Positions 41,452 through 50,854 of a stretch of DNA of 64,000 nucleotides are shown here, piece after piece. The position numbers and the translations under genes were made by a program. Numbering within the stretch: the first letter of the stretch is position 1; each line of letters starts with the position of its first letter. The notes below the pieces were generated by a model. That model did no database searches. It had not been told where the DNA came from and saw only the letters and a list, made by a program, of their open reading frames with translations. Origin of the DNA: Shewanella baltica (lineage in GTDB: Bacteria > Pseudomonadota > Gammaproteobacteria > Enterobacterales > Shewanellaceae); assembly GCF_900456975.1 (NCBI RefSeq), contig NZ_UGYM01000002.1, positions 1,054,001-1,118,000 on the forward strand, in the 5' to 3' direction.

Positions 41452-43197
41452 TTAACCCATACGTTGGCTGTGGCTGGTGTAATGCACGTGTTGCGACAGT
41501 AAATCAGACAGATTCGGTGAGCGATTTAAGAATCGAATAAAGGCCTGTGGCAACGTCAGAGACTCCATCGACTCCTGCCAGCGAGCTTGCAGCAATGGAT
41601 GATAGCCTTCCTTACCCGCAGCAGTGTAAGAGGTCGATACTCCAACATACAGTGACTCTTGTTCAACTGGATACCAAAGGGAGTGACTGTCTGGCTGCAT
41701 CATCTCTAATCTGAATAAACGTTCGCCCAGTGGACGGCGGCCATCGTAGTAATACCGTAAGCCGTAGGTGTAAGGGAAACTGCCCGCACCTGTGCCACGG
41801 ACGCTGTTGTTGGTCGCCGCGTTAATCGCCGATTCGAGCGCTTGATAGAGGAATTGACCTTGAATTTCATACTTAACCAGCGGCAATTCGAAGGGCAGTA
41901 ATTGCCCCATCACATCCGCCAACGTCAACTGGCCTTGGGCCACCGACTGGCGCACACCGCCGGCATTATGCAGGGCAAAGTTCACCCTAGGATCGACAAG
42001 CTTAGCTTCTTGGAACATGCTGCGACTGACCCAAGGCGCAATTTCACTGCCGTGGGGCAGGGCCTTAGAGGGCAGGCGTGTATGGACTAAGTTTTTTGGC
42101 ACCAGTGCTAAGACTTTGTTCTCCATATCCGCGATGGCGGGTTTGTAGATGTCTCGGATCACGCCATCAATATCGGCATCGGCATCATCCCAAAGGACAT
42201 TCGGGTGCTGACTGAGCTGTTGGCGCACCGCTTGGTAATCTTGATTATCGACAGCTGTGTTAGCACTTAAGATAAAGTGTTGATCCAGCATGAAATAGTT
42301 GCCGCCCTTTAAATTCAGCACTTTCCCTTCAGCATCAAACGTTATCTCGGCTAAGCCGACGACTTCGGCATATTTACCCGCATGCACTATCGGCGTGTTG
42401 TTGATGACTTCACCGTAGGGCAGGTTGCTCAAACCTAAGGCGCGAAAATCGCCCTGTAGCGTATGCGTGTGACCGCCTACGATCAGGCTAATACCATCGA
42501 CTTCGGCCGCGAGGCGCTTATCCTGATCTAAGCCTAAGTGGCTGAGCACGATAATATGTTTGATGCCTTGATTTTTAAGGTGCTCAACCGTGCGTGCGGT
42601 TGTGGCTATAGCATCGACAAAATGAGTGTCAGGATCGGGGCGAGCGATCTCTTTCATTTGATCTAAGGTAATGCCGACAATGGCTAACGTCTTACCGTGG
42701 AAAGGTTTAAGCAGGTATTTCGCGCGTTTTTGCTGGTGATCATAATCCAAGATATTAGGTAACCCGCGCAGACAACCGGGTTTGTTGAGATCTTCTTGGC
42801 TTAAATCCATGTTGCCCGCAAGCAATGGGAAATCAATCTGCTTAGCAAACTCGGCAAGTCTGGCGTTACCTTCATCGATATCGTGGTTGCCAATGACCAT
42901 AGCATCAGGCGCTAACAGATTGAGTAAGTGGGCGTTGGCCTTGCCTTTAAAATGGCTGAAATAAAGCGTGCCTTGGAAGCTGTCACCACCGTGCAGGAAA
43001 ACAAACGGCGTATCGGTTTGTGCGGCGGCTTGACGTGCCTTAGTGATGTGATGGCCGATGCGGGCATAACCACCGCTATGGCTGGTTACATCAAGCTTAT
43101 GCTGGCCGATGTTAAGGTTAAATTGGACGCGGCTGGGTTCAAAATTCGAATGGGTGTCATTGATGTGCGCGAGTGAGAGTGTGTAACCCTGTGTCAT
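41452..43197 (-). CDS. 5'-nucleotidase/UshA-like metallophosphoesterase, no signal peptide
   Basis: A 581-residue protein with an N-terminal calcineurin-like phosphoesterase domain (about 5-300) and a C-terminal 5'-nucleotidase domain (about 360-545). Metal ligands are intact: LAHINDTHSNF (about 8-18), HGGDSFQG, VIGNHDIDEG, VLSHLGLD and GGHTHTL. The family usually works in the periplasm on nucleotides or UDP-sugars, but this protein starts MTQGYTLSLAHINDTH with no signal peptide, and no upstream extension is available, so it would be cytosolic. Substrate therefore uncertain. It stands alone between the LysR gene and the CNNM-type gene. Confidence 0.88.
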   Translation of the reverse strand: MTQGYTLSLAHINDTHSNFEPSRVQFNLNIGQHKLDVTSHSGGYARIGHHITKARQAAAQTDTPFVFLHGGDSFQGTLYFSHFKGKANAHLLNLLAPDAMVIGNHDIDEGNARLAEFAKQIDFPLLAGNMDLSQEDLNKPGCLRGLPNILDYDHQQKRAKYLLKPFHGKTLAIVGITLDQMKEIARPDPDTHFVDAIATTARTVEHLKNQGIKHIIVLSHLGLDQDKRLAAEVDGISLIVGGHTHTLQGDFRALGLSNLPYGEVINNTPIVHAGKYAEVVGLAEITFDAEGKVLNLKGGNYFMLDQHFILSANTAVDNQDYQAVRQQLSQHPNVLWDDADADIDGVIRDIYKPAIADMENKVLALVPKNLVHTRLPSKALPHGSEIAPWVSRSMFQEAKLVDPRVNFALHNAGGVRQSVAQGQLTLADVMGQLLPFELPLVKYEIQGQFLYQALESAINAATNNSVRGTGAGSFPYTYGLRYYYDGRRPLGERLFRLEMMQPDSHSLWYPVEQESLYVGVSTSYTAAGKEGYHPLLQARWQESMESLTLPQAFIRFLNRSPNLSDLLSQHVHYTSHSQRMG

Positions 43198-43223
43198 AAC
43201 TTACCTCTATTACGGCGGGTGAG

Positions 43224-43253
43224 TATATACCCAAGCGACCTCAAAATGCGAGG
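43224..43253. repeat. Possible dispersed intergenic motif
   Basis: TATATACCCAAGCGACC continues into an inverted repeat CCTC/GAGG around AAAATGC. From memory, similar TATACCCAAG-type strings recur between genes in Shewanella and Vibrio. Only this copy was noticed in the window. Confidence 0.3.
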
Positions 43254-43290
43254 CTCAGACGGTTCTGAGTCATTTGCATTCTAAAAGAAT

Positions 43291-43314
43291 AAAGGGAGCT
43301 AGGCTCCCTTTATA
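43291..43314 (-). terminator. Terminator of the CNNM/CorB-like gene
   Basis: AAAGGGAGC CTAG-type loop GCTCCCTTT forms a 9-bp stem about 28 bp after the stop codon of the minus-strand gene. The T run is short, so this call is moderate. Confidence 0.55.
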
Positions 43315-43341
43315 TTAACAAGCACTAAACTTGCTTAGCCT

Positions 43342-44433
43342 TCAGCCGGATTTGGCTTCGTCATCATCGGATGCGGCTTCAAAATCACCGTCATCGGATA
43401 GGCGAATGCCTTTTTGCTTCATGCGCTTAGTCCAAAGTTTACGTGCTAATTGCTGCATATCGGTCGCGGGGTCGTTTAAATCGACAATCTCTAATCCTAA
43501 CATAGATTCGATAATATCTTCTTGAGTCACGATACCTTGGCTACTGCCGTACTCGTCGACCACCATAGCAATTTGGGTGTTACGCTTAATCATACGCTCA
43601 AAAAGTGGCAGAATTTTTGCGGTTTCAGGCACCACAAATAAACTCCGTTTAAGCTCACCAATCGGCGCTTCTGGCGTGTAACGCTCAGCCAGCAACACAT
43701 CGGTGCGGGTAATGTAACCAATCACATCATCATGATCTTGGTCGTACACGGGAATACGGGTAAAAGGTTTGTCGCGATATTGGCGCACAAACTCATTTTG
43801 AGTCAGATCCACTGGCAGTGAGAACATCACAGTGCGCGGAGTCATAATTGCCGTAACGGGCATATCACGTACCTTGAGCATTTGCGTCAGAATTTTTGAC
43901 TCTTGCTCGTCAAGCTCACCGGATTCATGGCCGATTTTGGCCATCGCGCTCATTTCTTGGCGGATATAATGGCCTTCATCACCTTTGCCCATCAAACGAG
44001 TGACTTGCTGCGACATCCAGATCAGCGGTCTAGTGACACGCTTCATCCACATCACGGCAACAGAAACGCTCGGTGCGAGGCGACGCCAATGGTTGGCACC
44101 CAATGATTTAGGAATGATTTCTGAGAAGAACAGAATAATAAAGGTCAATACGCCCGAGAAAACACCCAACATATCGTCACCAAATATTTTCGCTGCTTGC
44201 GCACCCGCAACGGCGGCGCCGACGGTATGGGCGATAGTATTCAACGTAAGGATTGACACCAAAGGGGCTTCGACATTTTCTTTCAGTTTACGCAAGCGCG
44301 TGGCTGCGGCACTGTCAGTTTGTTCGAGTGATGCGATATAACTTGGGGTAACCGATAGCAGAACAGCTTCGAACACACTGCACAGAAAAGAAACTCCGAC
44401 AGCGACAAGCACTATAATGATGAGGGTTAACAT
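43342..44433 (-). CDS. CNNM/CorB family (DUF21-CBS) membrane protein
   Basis: A 363-residue protein with an N-terminal DUF21 membrane domain (about 1-150; helices near 1-22, 60-80, 85-105), then a cytosolic CBS pair (about 195-320) with MTPRTVMFSLP, RIPVYDQDHDDVIGYI and AMVVDEYGSSQGIVTQEDI. It lacks the extra C-terminal CorC/HlyC domain and ends in an acidic tail (DGDFEAASDDDEAKSG). Relatives move or regulate Mg2+ and other divalent cations. It is divergent from rlmN. Transport direction is not known. Confidence 0.9.
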   Translation of the reverse strand: MLTLIIIVLVAVGVSFLCSVFEAVLLSVTPSYIASLEQTDSAAATRLRKLKENVEAPLVSILTLNTIAHTVGAAVAGAQAAKIFGDDMLGVFSGVLTFIILFFSEIIPKSLGANHWRRLAPSVSVAVMWMKRVTRPLIWMSQQVTRLMGKGDEGHYIRQEMSAMAKIGHESGELDEQESKILTQMLKVRDMPVTAIMTPRTVMFSLPVDLTQNEFVRQYRDKPFTRIPVYDQDHDDVIGYITRTDVLLAERYTPEAPIGELKRSLFVVPETAKILPLFERMIKRNTQIAMVVDEYGSSQGIVTQEDIIESMLGLEIVDLNDPATDMQQLARKLWTKRMKQKGIRLSDDGDFEAASDDDEAKSG

Positions 44434-44583
44434 ATAGGTGGAATTACAACTCCGTATTTTAGGCCAACATTAGCCCGTGGAGATTCTAGCATAGGTTAAT
44501 TGAGTTACTGGCTAAAATTTATTTGCGTCTGTATAATTCGCCGCCCTGTTACAGGATCCGGTTTTGGTGTTGAGGTTAGCTAT

Positions 44584-45705
44584 ATGAGTGAAAAGAAGAT
44601 CAATTTATTAGACCTTGATCGTAAGGCGATGCGCGCATTATTTGCGGACATGGGAGAGAAACCCTTTCGTGCCGATCAGCTCATGAAATGGCTATATCAT
44701 TTCGGTGTCAGTGACTTCGAAGAGATGACCAACATCAACAAAGTGTTACGTCAAAAATTGGCGGCACGCTGCGAGATCGTTGCGCCAGAAATTTCGAGTT
44801 TCCAAAAATCGACCGATGGGACGATTAAATTCGCGATCAACGTTGGCCAAGGCCAAGAAGTTGAAACGGTTTATATTCCTGAGGATGACCGCGCGACCTT
44901 GTGTGTCTCATCCCAAGTGGGTTGTGCCCTCGAATGTACTTTCTGCTCAACGGGTCAGCAAGGGTTTAACCGTAACTTAACGGTTTCTGAAATCGTCGGC
45001 CAAATTTGGCGTGTATCGCACTTTTTAGGTTTTGCTAAAGACACGGGCGAGCGTCCTATCACTAACGTCGTGATGATGGGTATGGGCGAGCCATTGCTCA
45101 ACCTAGCTAATGTGATCCCTGCGATGGACATCATGCTCGATGATTTTGGTTTTAGCTTGTCAAAACGCCGCGTGACCTTATCAACATCAGGCGTAGTGCC
45201 AGCGTTAGATAAACTGGGCGATGCCATCGATGTGGCACTTGCCGTCAGTATCCATGCGCCAAATGATGAGCTGCGTGACATTCTGGTCCCAATCAATAAA
45301 AAATATCCGCTGGATGAGTTTTTAGCGGGTATTCGTCGTTATATCGCTAAATCTAATGCAAACCGTGGCCGCGTGACGGTTGAATACGTGATGCTAGATC
45401 ACATCAACGACAGCACAGATCAAGCCCATGAGTTAGCTAAGTTGATGAAAGATACACCTTGTAAGGTAAATCTGATCCCATTTAACCCGTATCCTGGCTC
45501 GCCTTACGGCCGTTCGTCTAACTCACGTATCGACCGTTTTTCTAAGGTGCTAATGGAGTACGGTTTTACAGTGATCGTGCGTAAAACCCGTGGCGATGAT
45601 ATTGATGCTGCTTGTGGTCAGTTAGCTGGTGATATTCGCGATAGAACGAAACGTTTAGCAAAAAAACGCATGCAAGAAAACCAGATTTCAGTCACAATGA
45701 ATTAA
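44584..45705 (+). CDS. rlmN: Dual-specificity RNA methyltransferase RlmN
   Basis: Radical SAM enzyme that makes 2-methyladenosine at 23S rRNA A2503 and tRNA A37. The 373-residue protein has the cluster motif CALECTFC (Cys114, Cys118, Cys121) and the catalytic cysteine in [13 protein letters not shown] (Cys344), plus [13 protein letters not shown] and VSIHAPND. The start is the ATG at 44584 behind GAGG; a longer reading from 44500 adds a hydrophobic stretch that does not belong. It heads the conserved rlmN-pilW-rodZ-ispG-hisS-yfgM-bamB-der run. Confidence 0.97.
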   Translation: MSEKKINLLDLDRKAMRALFADMGEKPFRADQLMKWLYHFGVSDFEEMTNINKVLRQKLAARCEIVAPEISSFQKSTDGTIKFAINVGQGQEVETVYIPEDDRATLCVSSQVGCALECTFCSTGQQGFNRNLTVSEIVGQIWRVSHFLGFAKDTGERPITNVVMMGMGEPLLNLANVIPAMDIMLDDFGFSLSKRRVTLSTSGVVPALDKLGDAIDVALAVSIHAPNDELRDILVPINKKYPLDEFLAGIRRYIAKSNANRGRVTVEYVMLDHINDSTDQAHELAKLMKDTPCKVNLIPFNPYPGSPYGRSSNSRIDRFSKVLMEYGFTVIVRKTRGDDIDAACGQLAGDIRDRTKRLAKKRMQENQISVTMN

Positions 45706-45737
45706 CTCTTTGTTTGCACAGATTTATAGGCTTGCCC

Positions 45738-46526
45738 ATGAAGCATGGATTGCCAAGGTTTTCGTTGATTTTAACCCTGTCATTATTGATGACAGGGTGC
45801 GTCACTGAGCGTACTTATACTGGGACAGATATTCCTGTTTCGGAACGAAAGTTAGACAAAGTCGCCGCCGCGCGCGAGCGTTTGCAGCTCGGCTTAACCT
45901 ATTTAAATCGAGGTAACTCGGAACAAGCCAAATACAATCTTGATAAAGCATTAGAATATGCTCCAGAGCTCGAAGATGTGCATACTGCTTTGGCTTATTA
46001 CTATCAAACCGTGGGCGATCTAGTACGTACCGAAGAGTCGTACATGAATGCCATTAGTACCAAGGACGCCTCTGGCGATTCCATGAATAATTTCGGGGTG
46101 TTTTTGTGTCAACAAAAGCAATACGACAAAGCTGAAAAAATGTTTTTGGCCGCAATCGAGATGCCTAAATATACGCGAACGGCCTCAAGCTACGAGAACT
46201 TAGGTCTCTGTAGCCGTGAAGCAGGACAAGCAGAAAAGGCACGACAGTATTTTCAGATGGCGTTAAAGTATGACCCGAGAAGATCGGTGTCATTGCTGGA
46301 GATGGCAGAGTTAGAAGTCGACCAAGGTGATTTTATTCAGGCGCGAAACCAATTAGCGCGATATCACCAAGTGGCTGAGCAAACTCCAGAAAGTTTAGCG
46401 CTCGGAATCAAAATAGAGCAGGCAGTGAATGATGATGCCGCTGTGAAGAGATTTGGTATTTTATTGCTTGCCAAATTCCCAGCATCACCTCAGGCCAAGC
46501 AATACAGAGTTAATTTGCATCAATGA
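45738..46526 (+). CDS. pilW: Type IV pilus biogenesis lipoprotein PilW/PilF
   Basis: A 262-residue outer-membrane lipoprotein (pilotin) that guides assembly of the PilQ secretin. The signal ends in lipobox LMTGC (about residue 20). The rest is TPR repeats (about 45-250), for example LQLGLTYLNRGNSEQAKYNLDKALEY and YENLGLCSREAGQAEKARQYF. The start is placed at ATG 45738 to give a proper lipoprotein signal; a TTG at 45714 would add eight residues. It overlaps rodZ by 4 nt (ATGA). Confidence 0.93.
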   Translation: MKHGLPRFSLILTLSLLMTGCVTERTYTGTDIPVSERKLDKVAAARERLQLGLTYLNRGNSEQAKYNLDKALEYAPELEDVHTALAYYYQTVGDLVRTEESYMNAISTKDASGDSMNNFGVFLCQQKQYDKAEKMFLAAIEMPKYTRTASSYENLGLCSREAGQAEKARQYFQMALKYDPRRSVSLLEMAELEVDQGDFIQARNQLARYHQVAEQTPESLALGIKIEQAVNDDAAVKRFGILLLAKFPASPQAKQYRVNLHQ

Positions 46527-47608
46527 AAGATCATGAAACCAATGCGCCAGTTGAGTCGGTAGCTCCGCAATCAGTCGCGCTAGATGTAACGCTTGGAACC
46601 TTATTAAAAGACGCCCGCGAAAAAATGGGCCTTAGCATTCAAGATGCGGCGGTTAAACTGCATCTACGTCCTCGCATTATTGAAGACATTGAAGCTGACA
46701 ATTTTACCAATATAGCTTCATCCACTTATGTTCGTGGCTATGTGAAAAACTATGCTCGCATGGTCAGTGCCGATGCGGGCTTGATTGAAGCGTGTTTAGT
46801 GCGGCAAGTGCCGGTGGTGACTGAGCCAGCGATGCAAAGCTTTTCACGTAAGACGACTTACCAAGCTAGCGATACACGTTTAACTTGGCTGAGTATTTTT
46901 ATCGTTATTGTGTTACTCGGCTCGTTAGTCGTCTGGTGGATGCAAAAAACGACCTTGTTAAGCACTATCGATGTGTCACAGCCTACGGCCGAAGAGGTCG
47001 CTGCGGTGAATCAAACGCTGCCCGGTGACGTGCTATTGACCGAAACTGATGCCAGCCAGCAATTGACTGAAATAGCGGCTAACGGCTCTATGTCAATCGA
47101 TGGTCCGATTAAAGATACTGATGCCAGCACTATCGATGTGAGCACAGGGCCTACTGACAACAATTATCCTCAAACGACGGATACGAGCAATGAAGATGGT
47201 GGCTCAGCTATCGCGGCCACCACAGCGCCGCAAACGGCTGCTCCCGTAGCTCAACAAACTGTAGTTCAACAACCTGTAGCTCAACAGCCAGTTGCCACCG
47301 CAACGCCTTCACCTGCCTCAACATCGCCAGCCACCTCAGTCAACACTCTGGTCGCTGTTGCTGGACAATCAATTATTGATGTCCAGTTAACCGGTGATTG
47401 CTGGATAAACATTGTCGATGCTAAAGGCAAAGCCTTAGTCGATGGTGTGAAAGGCGCCGGCGCTGCAGTACAAGTGAGCGGTGTGCCACCGTTTAAAATT
47501 ATTTTAGGGGCGCCCCATGTGGCGACCTTAAGCTTAGATGGTCAAATGGTTAGCTTAGCGGATTTCCCCAAGGGACGTGTCGCACGTTTAACCTTGCCGA
47601 GAGCCTAA
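46523..47608 (+). CDS. rodZ: Cytoskeleton protein RodZ
   Basis: Links MreB filaments to the cell-wall elongation machinery and sets rod shape. The 361-residue protein has an N-terminal cytoplasmic helix-turn-helix (about 20-95, LGTLLKDAREKMGLSIQDAAVKLHL), one transmembrane helix (120-140), a low-complexity Thr/Ala/Gln/Pro periplasmic linker with VAQQ/VVQQ repeats (about 235-285), and a C-terminal DUF4115 domain (about 285-358) starting IDVQLTGDCWINIVDAKG. Its ATG overlaps the pilW stop, and ispG follows after 48 bp, as in many gammaproteobacteria. Confidence 0.95.
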   Translation: MKDHETNAPVESVAPQSVALDVTLGTLLKDAREKMGLSIQDAAVKLHLRPRIIEDIEADNFTNIASSTYVRGYVKNYARMVSADAGLIEACLVRQVPVVTEPAMQSFSRKTTYQASDTRLTWLSIFIVIVLLGSLVVWWMQKTTLLSTIDVSQPTAEEVAAVNQTLPGDVLLTETDASQQLTEIAANGSMSIDGPIKDTDASTIDVSTGPTDNNYPQTTDTSNEDGGSAIAATTAPQTAAPVAQQTVVQQPVAQQPVATATPSPASTSPATSVNTLVAVAGQSIIDVQLTGDCWINIVDAKGKALVDGVKGAGAAVQVSGVPPFKIILGAPHVATLSLDGQMVSLADFPKGRVARLTLPRA

Positions 47609-47656
47609 CGACCGCGTAATGATCTGCAGCACGTACCGAAATAGAGCGTATTAAGC

Positions 47657-48772
47657 ATGTATAATGAAACTCCCATAAAAAGACGTCCTTCCACCCGCAT
47701 CTATGTGGGTAATGTACCGATTGGTGATGGGGCGCCGATTGCCGTTCAGTCAATGACCAATACTAAGACCACAGACGTTGAAGCGACTATCGCTCAAATT
47801 CGTGCCTTGGAAAAAGTCGGTGCCGACATAGTACGTGTCTCAGTACCGACTATGGATGCGGCTGAAGCTTTTAAACTCATTAAGCAAGCGGTCAACGTGC
47901 CTTTAGTGGCCGACATCCATTTCGATTATCGCATTGCCTTAAAAGTTGCTGAGTATGGTGTCGATTGCTTGCGTATTAATCCGGGTAACATTGGCAATGA
48001 AGAGCGTATTCGCAGCGTGGTTGAATGCGCCCGTGACCACAATATTCCCATCCGTATTGGGGTGAATGGCGGTTCATTAGAGAAAGATCTGATGGACAAG
48101 TACAAAGAGCCCACGCCACAAGCATTGCTCGAATCAGCCATGCGCCATGTGGATATTCTTGATAGATTGAACTTCGACCAATTCAAGGTCAGCGTGAAAG
48201 CCTCCGACGTGTTTTTAGCGGTTGAATCCTATCGTTTATTGGCAAAGCAAATTCGTCAGCCGTTGCATTTGGGTATTACCGAAGCGGGCGGCGCACGCGC
48301 AGGTTCAGTTAAATCGGCAGTGGGTTTAGGCATGTTATTGGCTGAAGGTATCGGTGATACCCTGCGAATTTCCCTTGCCGCCGATCCCGTCGAAGAAATC
48401 AAAGTCGGTTTTGACATTTTAAAATCGCTGCGTATCCGTAGCCGCGGGATTAACTTCATCGCCTGCCCATCTTGCTCCCGTCAAGAGTTTGATGTGATAA
48501 GCACAGTCAATGAGTTAGAACGTCGCCTCGAAGACGTGACTACCGCCATGGATGTGTCTATTATCGGCTGCGTAGTGAACGGTCCTGGCGAAGCCTTAGT
48601 GTCGCATATCGGTTTAACCGGCGGACACAATAAGAGCGGATATTACGACGAGGGCGAACGTCAAAAAGAACGTTTTGATAACGACAACATTGTCGATTCC
48701 CTCGAAGCGAAAATTCGCGCTAAGGCCAGTCAAATGGCGAACCGGATTCAAATAAAAGACACAACTGAGTAA
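47657..48772 (+). CDS. ispG: 4-hydroxy-3-methylbut-2-enyl diphosphate synthase IspG
   Basis: Penultimate step of the MEP isoprenoid pathway, converting MEcPP to HMBPP with a [4Fe-4S] cluster. The 371-residue protein (E. coli 372) has [16 protein letters not shown] early, [12 protein letters not shown] (about 94-105), RINPGNIG, and the cluster cysteines in [13 protein letters not shown] (about 268-280) and [12 protein letters not shown] (about 302-313). Full length. It sits between rodZ and hisS in the conserved order. Confidence 0.97.
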   Translation: MYNETPIKRRPSTRIYVGNVPIGDGAPIAVQSMTNTKTTDVEATIAQIRALEKVGADIVRVSVPTMDAAEAFKLIKQAVNVPLVADIHFDYRIALKVAEYGVDCLRINPGNIGNEERIRSVVECARDHNIPIRIGVNGGSLEKDLMDKYKEPTPQALLESAMRHVDILDRLNFDQFKVSVKASDVFLAVESYRLLAKQIRQPLHLGITEAGGARAGSVKSAVGLGMLLAEGIGDTLRISLAADPVEEIKVGFDILKSLRIRSRGINFIACPSCSRQEFDVISTVNELERRLEDVTTAMDVSIIGCVVNGPGEALVSHIGLTGGHNKSGYYDEGERQKERFDNDNIVDSLEAKIRAKASQMANRIQIKDTTE

Positions 48773-48821
48773 TATGCATCTGCATTTGGGCATAGATTAC
48801 GCCTAATGATTTTGAGCTAGG

Positions 48822-48845
48822 CCCCGAAACCGACGGGGTCGTTTT
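48822..48845 (+). terminator. Possible terminator between ispG and hisS
   Basis: CCCCG AAACCGA CGGGG followed by TCGTTTTA. The stem is good but short and the T run weak, so it may only partly separate the two genes. Confidence 0.5.
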
Positions 48846-48917
48846 ACGTTTTACGTTCAAAAGCCTATAATGCGTGACATTTTTTATTAATTTAGCTAAA
48901 TCGGACGAGTCGATACA

Positions 48918-50198
48918 GTGGCAAAACAGATCCAAGCGATTCGCGGAATGAATGACATTCTGCCAACTCAAAGTCCTCTATGGCAAAAAGTGGAAGCGGT
49001 ACTACGTTCGAGCGTCAGTGCTTACGGTTACAGCGAAATCCGCACTCCAATAGTGGAAAATACCGATCTCTTTAAACGCTCTATCGGTGAAGTGACTGAT
49101 ATTGTTGAAAAAGAAATGTATACCTTCGCAGATAATAACGGTGATAGCTTAACGCTGCGCCCAGAAGGTACGGCATCGACAGTGCGTGCGGGTAACGAAA
49201 ACGGTCTGCTGTATAACCAAGAACAACGTCTTTGGTATATGGGTCCTATGTTCCGCCACGAGCGTCCACAAAAAGGCCGTTATCGCCAATTTAACCAATT
49301 TGGCGTGGAAGTCTATGGCATAGGCACGGCGGATATTGATGCTGAAGTCTTGATGCTATCAGCCCGCCTGTGGGAAAAACTCGGTATTAGCGATCACGTA
49401 TCGTTAGAGCTGAACACCTTAGGCGATCCTGCTGAGCGCGCGGTTTACCGTGATGCCTTGATTGCGTTTTTAGAGCAGCATAAAGATGCGCTCGATGAAG
49501 ACAGCAAGCGTCGCATGTACAGCAATCCGCTGCGAGTATTGGATTCAAAAGACCAAAATGTCCAAGCTATTTTGGCTGGTGCACCTGAGTTGATGGATTT
49601 CCTCGGTGAAGAATCGAAGACACATTTTTCACAATTGCGTGAACTACTTGACGCAGTGGGTATCAAATACACCATTAATCCGCGCCTTGTTCGTGGTTTA
49701 GATTATTACAATCGCACTGTATTTGAATGGGTTACATCGAGTTTAGGCTCGCAAGGTACAGTACTTGCGGGTGGTCGCTACGATGGCTTAGTTGCCCAAT
49801 TAGGCGGTAAAGATACCCCAGCGGTGGGTTTCGCTATGGGCTTAGAGCGCATTGTCTTGCTGCTTGAAACCTTAGAGCTGAACAAAGATATTCCGTCAGA
49901 AGTGGATGTGTATGTCACTGTCATGGGCGATAGCTGTCTGGTTGAAGCGATTAAAATTGCGCAGGAATTACGCAGCGCGCTGCCAAACCTTAAAGTGATG
50001 AGTCACTGCGGTGGCGGCAACGTGAAGAAACAAATGAAACGTGCCGACAAAAGCGGTGCGAGTGTGGCGTTACTGATAGGCGAAGATGAACTTGCCGAAG
50101 GTATGGTGACGGTTAAACATTTACGCAATGACATCGAACAACAACGGGTAGCTCGAAGTGCCTTAGGCGCATTTTTAGCTGAACTGGCCATTAAGTAA
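48918..50198 (+). CDS. hisS: Histidyl-tRNA synthetase HisS
   Basis: Class II aminoacyl-tRNA synthetase charging tRNA-His. The 426-residue protein (E. coli 424) has IRGMNDILP, motif 1 region [11 protein letters not shown], motif 2 [35 protein letters not shown] and motif 3 [15 protein letters not shown], then the anticodon-binding domain (about 330-424). The start is GTG at 48918 ([13 protein letters not shown]), matching the family N-terminus. Confidence 0.97.
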   Translation: MAKQIQAIRGMNDILPTQSPLWQKVEAVLRSSVSAYGYSEIRTPIVENTDLFKRSIGEVTDIVEKEMYTFADNNGDSLTLRPEGTASTVRAGNENGLLYNQEQRLWYMGPMFRHERPQKGRYRQFNQFGVEVYGIGTADIDAEVLMLSARLWEKLGISDHVSLELNTLGDPAERAVYRDALIAFLEQHKDALDEDSKRRMYSNPLRVLDSKDQNVQAILAGAPELMDFLGEESKTHFSQLRELLDAVGIKYTINPRLVRGLDYYNRTVFEWVTSSLGSQGTVLAGGRYDGLVAQLGGKDTPAVGFAMGLERIVLLLETLELNKDIPSEVDVYVTVMGDSCLVEAIKIAQELRSALPNLKVMSHCGGGNVKKQMKRADKSGASVALLIGEDELAEGMVTVKHLRNDIEQQRVARSALGAFLAELAIK

Positions 50199-50222
50199 TA
50201 GATCATATAAGGGGACGTGCGC

Positions 50223-50843
50223 GTGGAAATTTATAGCACAGAAGAACAACAAGTTGATGCTATCAAGCAGTTCTGGAAAGATTACGGAAATTCAATTTTA
50301 ATCGGTGCCGTCGTCGGTTTAGGCGGCCTGTATGCGTGGAATTATTATTCTGACGTTAAAGTGGCCCAAGCGGAAGAAGCCTCAAAAGCCTTCCACGAGT
50401 TGACCACTAAATCAAGCGACGAAGCTGCAATGCTTGCGGGCGTCGCCGAGTTTTCTAAAAGTCATGATCAAAAGGGCTATCAGGCGTTGTTAGAACTGAT
50501 CGTGGCTAAAACGGCGGTAGAAGCCAAGGATTACCCTAAAGCAATCGAAGCCTTGAACAAGGTTATCGCGGCTAAGCCAGGTGCTGGTTTAGATGTGATT
50601 GCAACTTTACGTGTAGCCCGAATCCAAGCCGAACAAGGTCAAATTGACGCCGCTCTGGCGACCTTAGATCAAGTCACAGATAAAGCCTTCTTCGCCCAGC
50701 GCGATGAATTAAAAGGTGATTTCTTAGTACGTCAAGGTGAAGTTGAGAAAGCGAAAACAGCTTATCAAGCTGCCATGGACAATGGTGGTGTGGTGACAAG
50801 CCCAGCGCTTAAAATCAAACTTGATAGCCTAAATCAGGCATAA
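50223..50843 (+). CDS. yfgM: YfgM family TPR protein (ancillary SecYEG partner)
   Basis: A 206-residue single-pass inner-membrane protein. A short cytoplasmic N-terminus (MEIYSTEEQQVDAIKQFWKD) is followed by a transmembrane helix (about 24-43, ILIGAVVGLGGLYAWNYY) and a periplasmic TPR-like domain. In E. coli YfgM associates with the SecYEG translocon and periplasmic chaperones. The start is taken as GTG at 50223, with AAGGGGA placed 7 nt upstream; the GTG at 50217 sits too close to that site. It is followed by bamB after 11 bp. Confidence 0.92.
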   Translation: MEIYSTEEQQVDAIKQFWKDYGNSILIGAVVGLGGLYAWNYYSDVKVAQAEEASKAFHELTTKSSDEAAMLAGVAEFSKSHDQKGYQALLELIVAKTAVEAKDYPKAIEALNKVIAAKPGAGLDVIATLRVARIQAEQGQIDAALATLDQVTDKAFFAQRDELKGDFLVRQGEVEKAKTAYQAAMDNGGVVTSPALKIKLDSLNQA

Positions 50844-50854
50844 GGGATCCCTTG

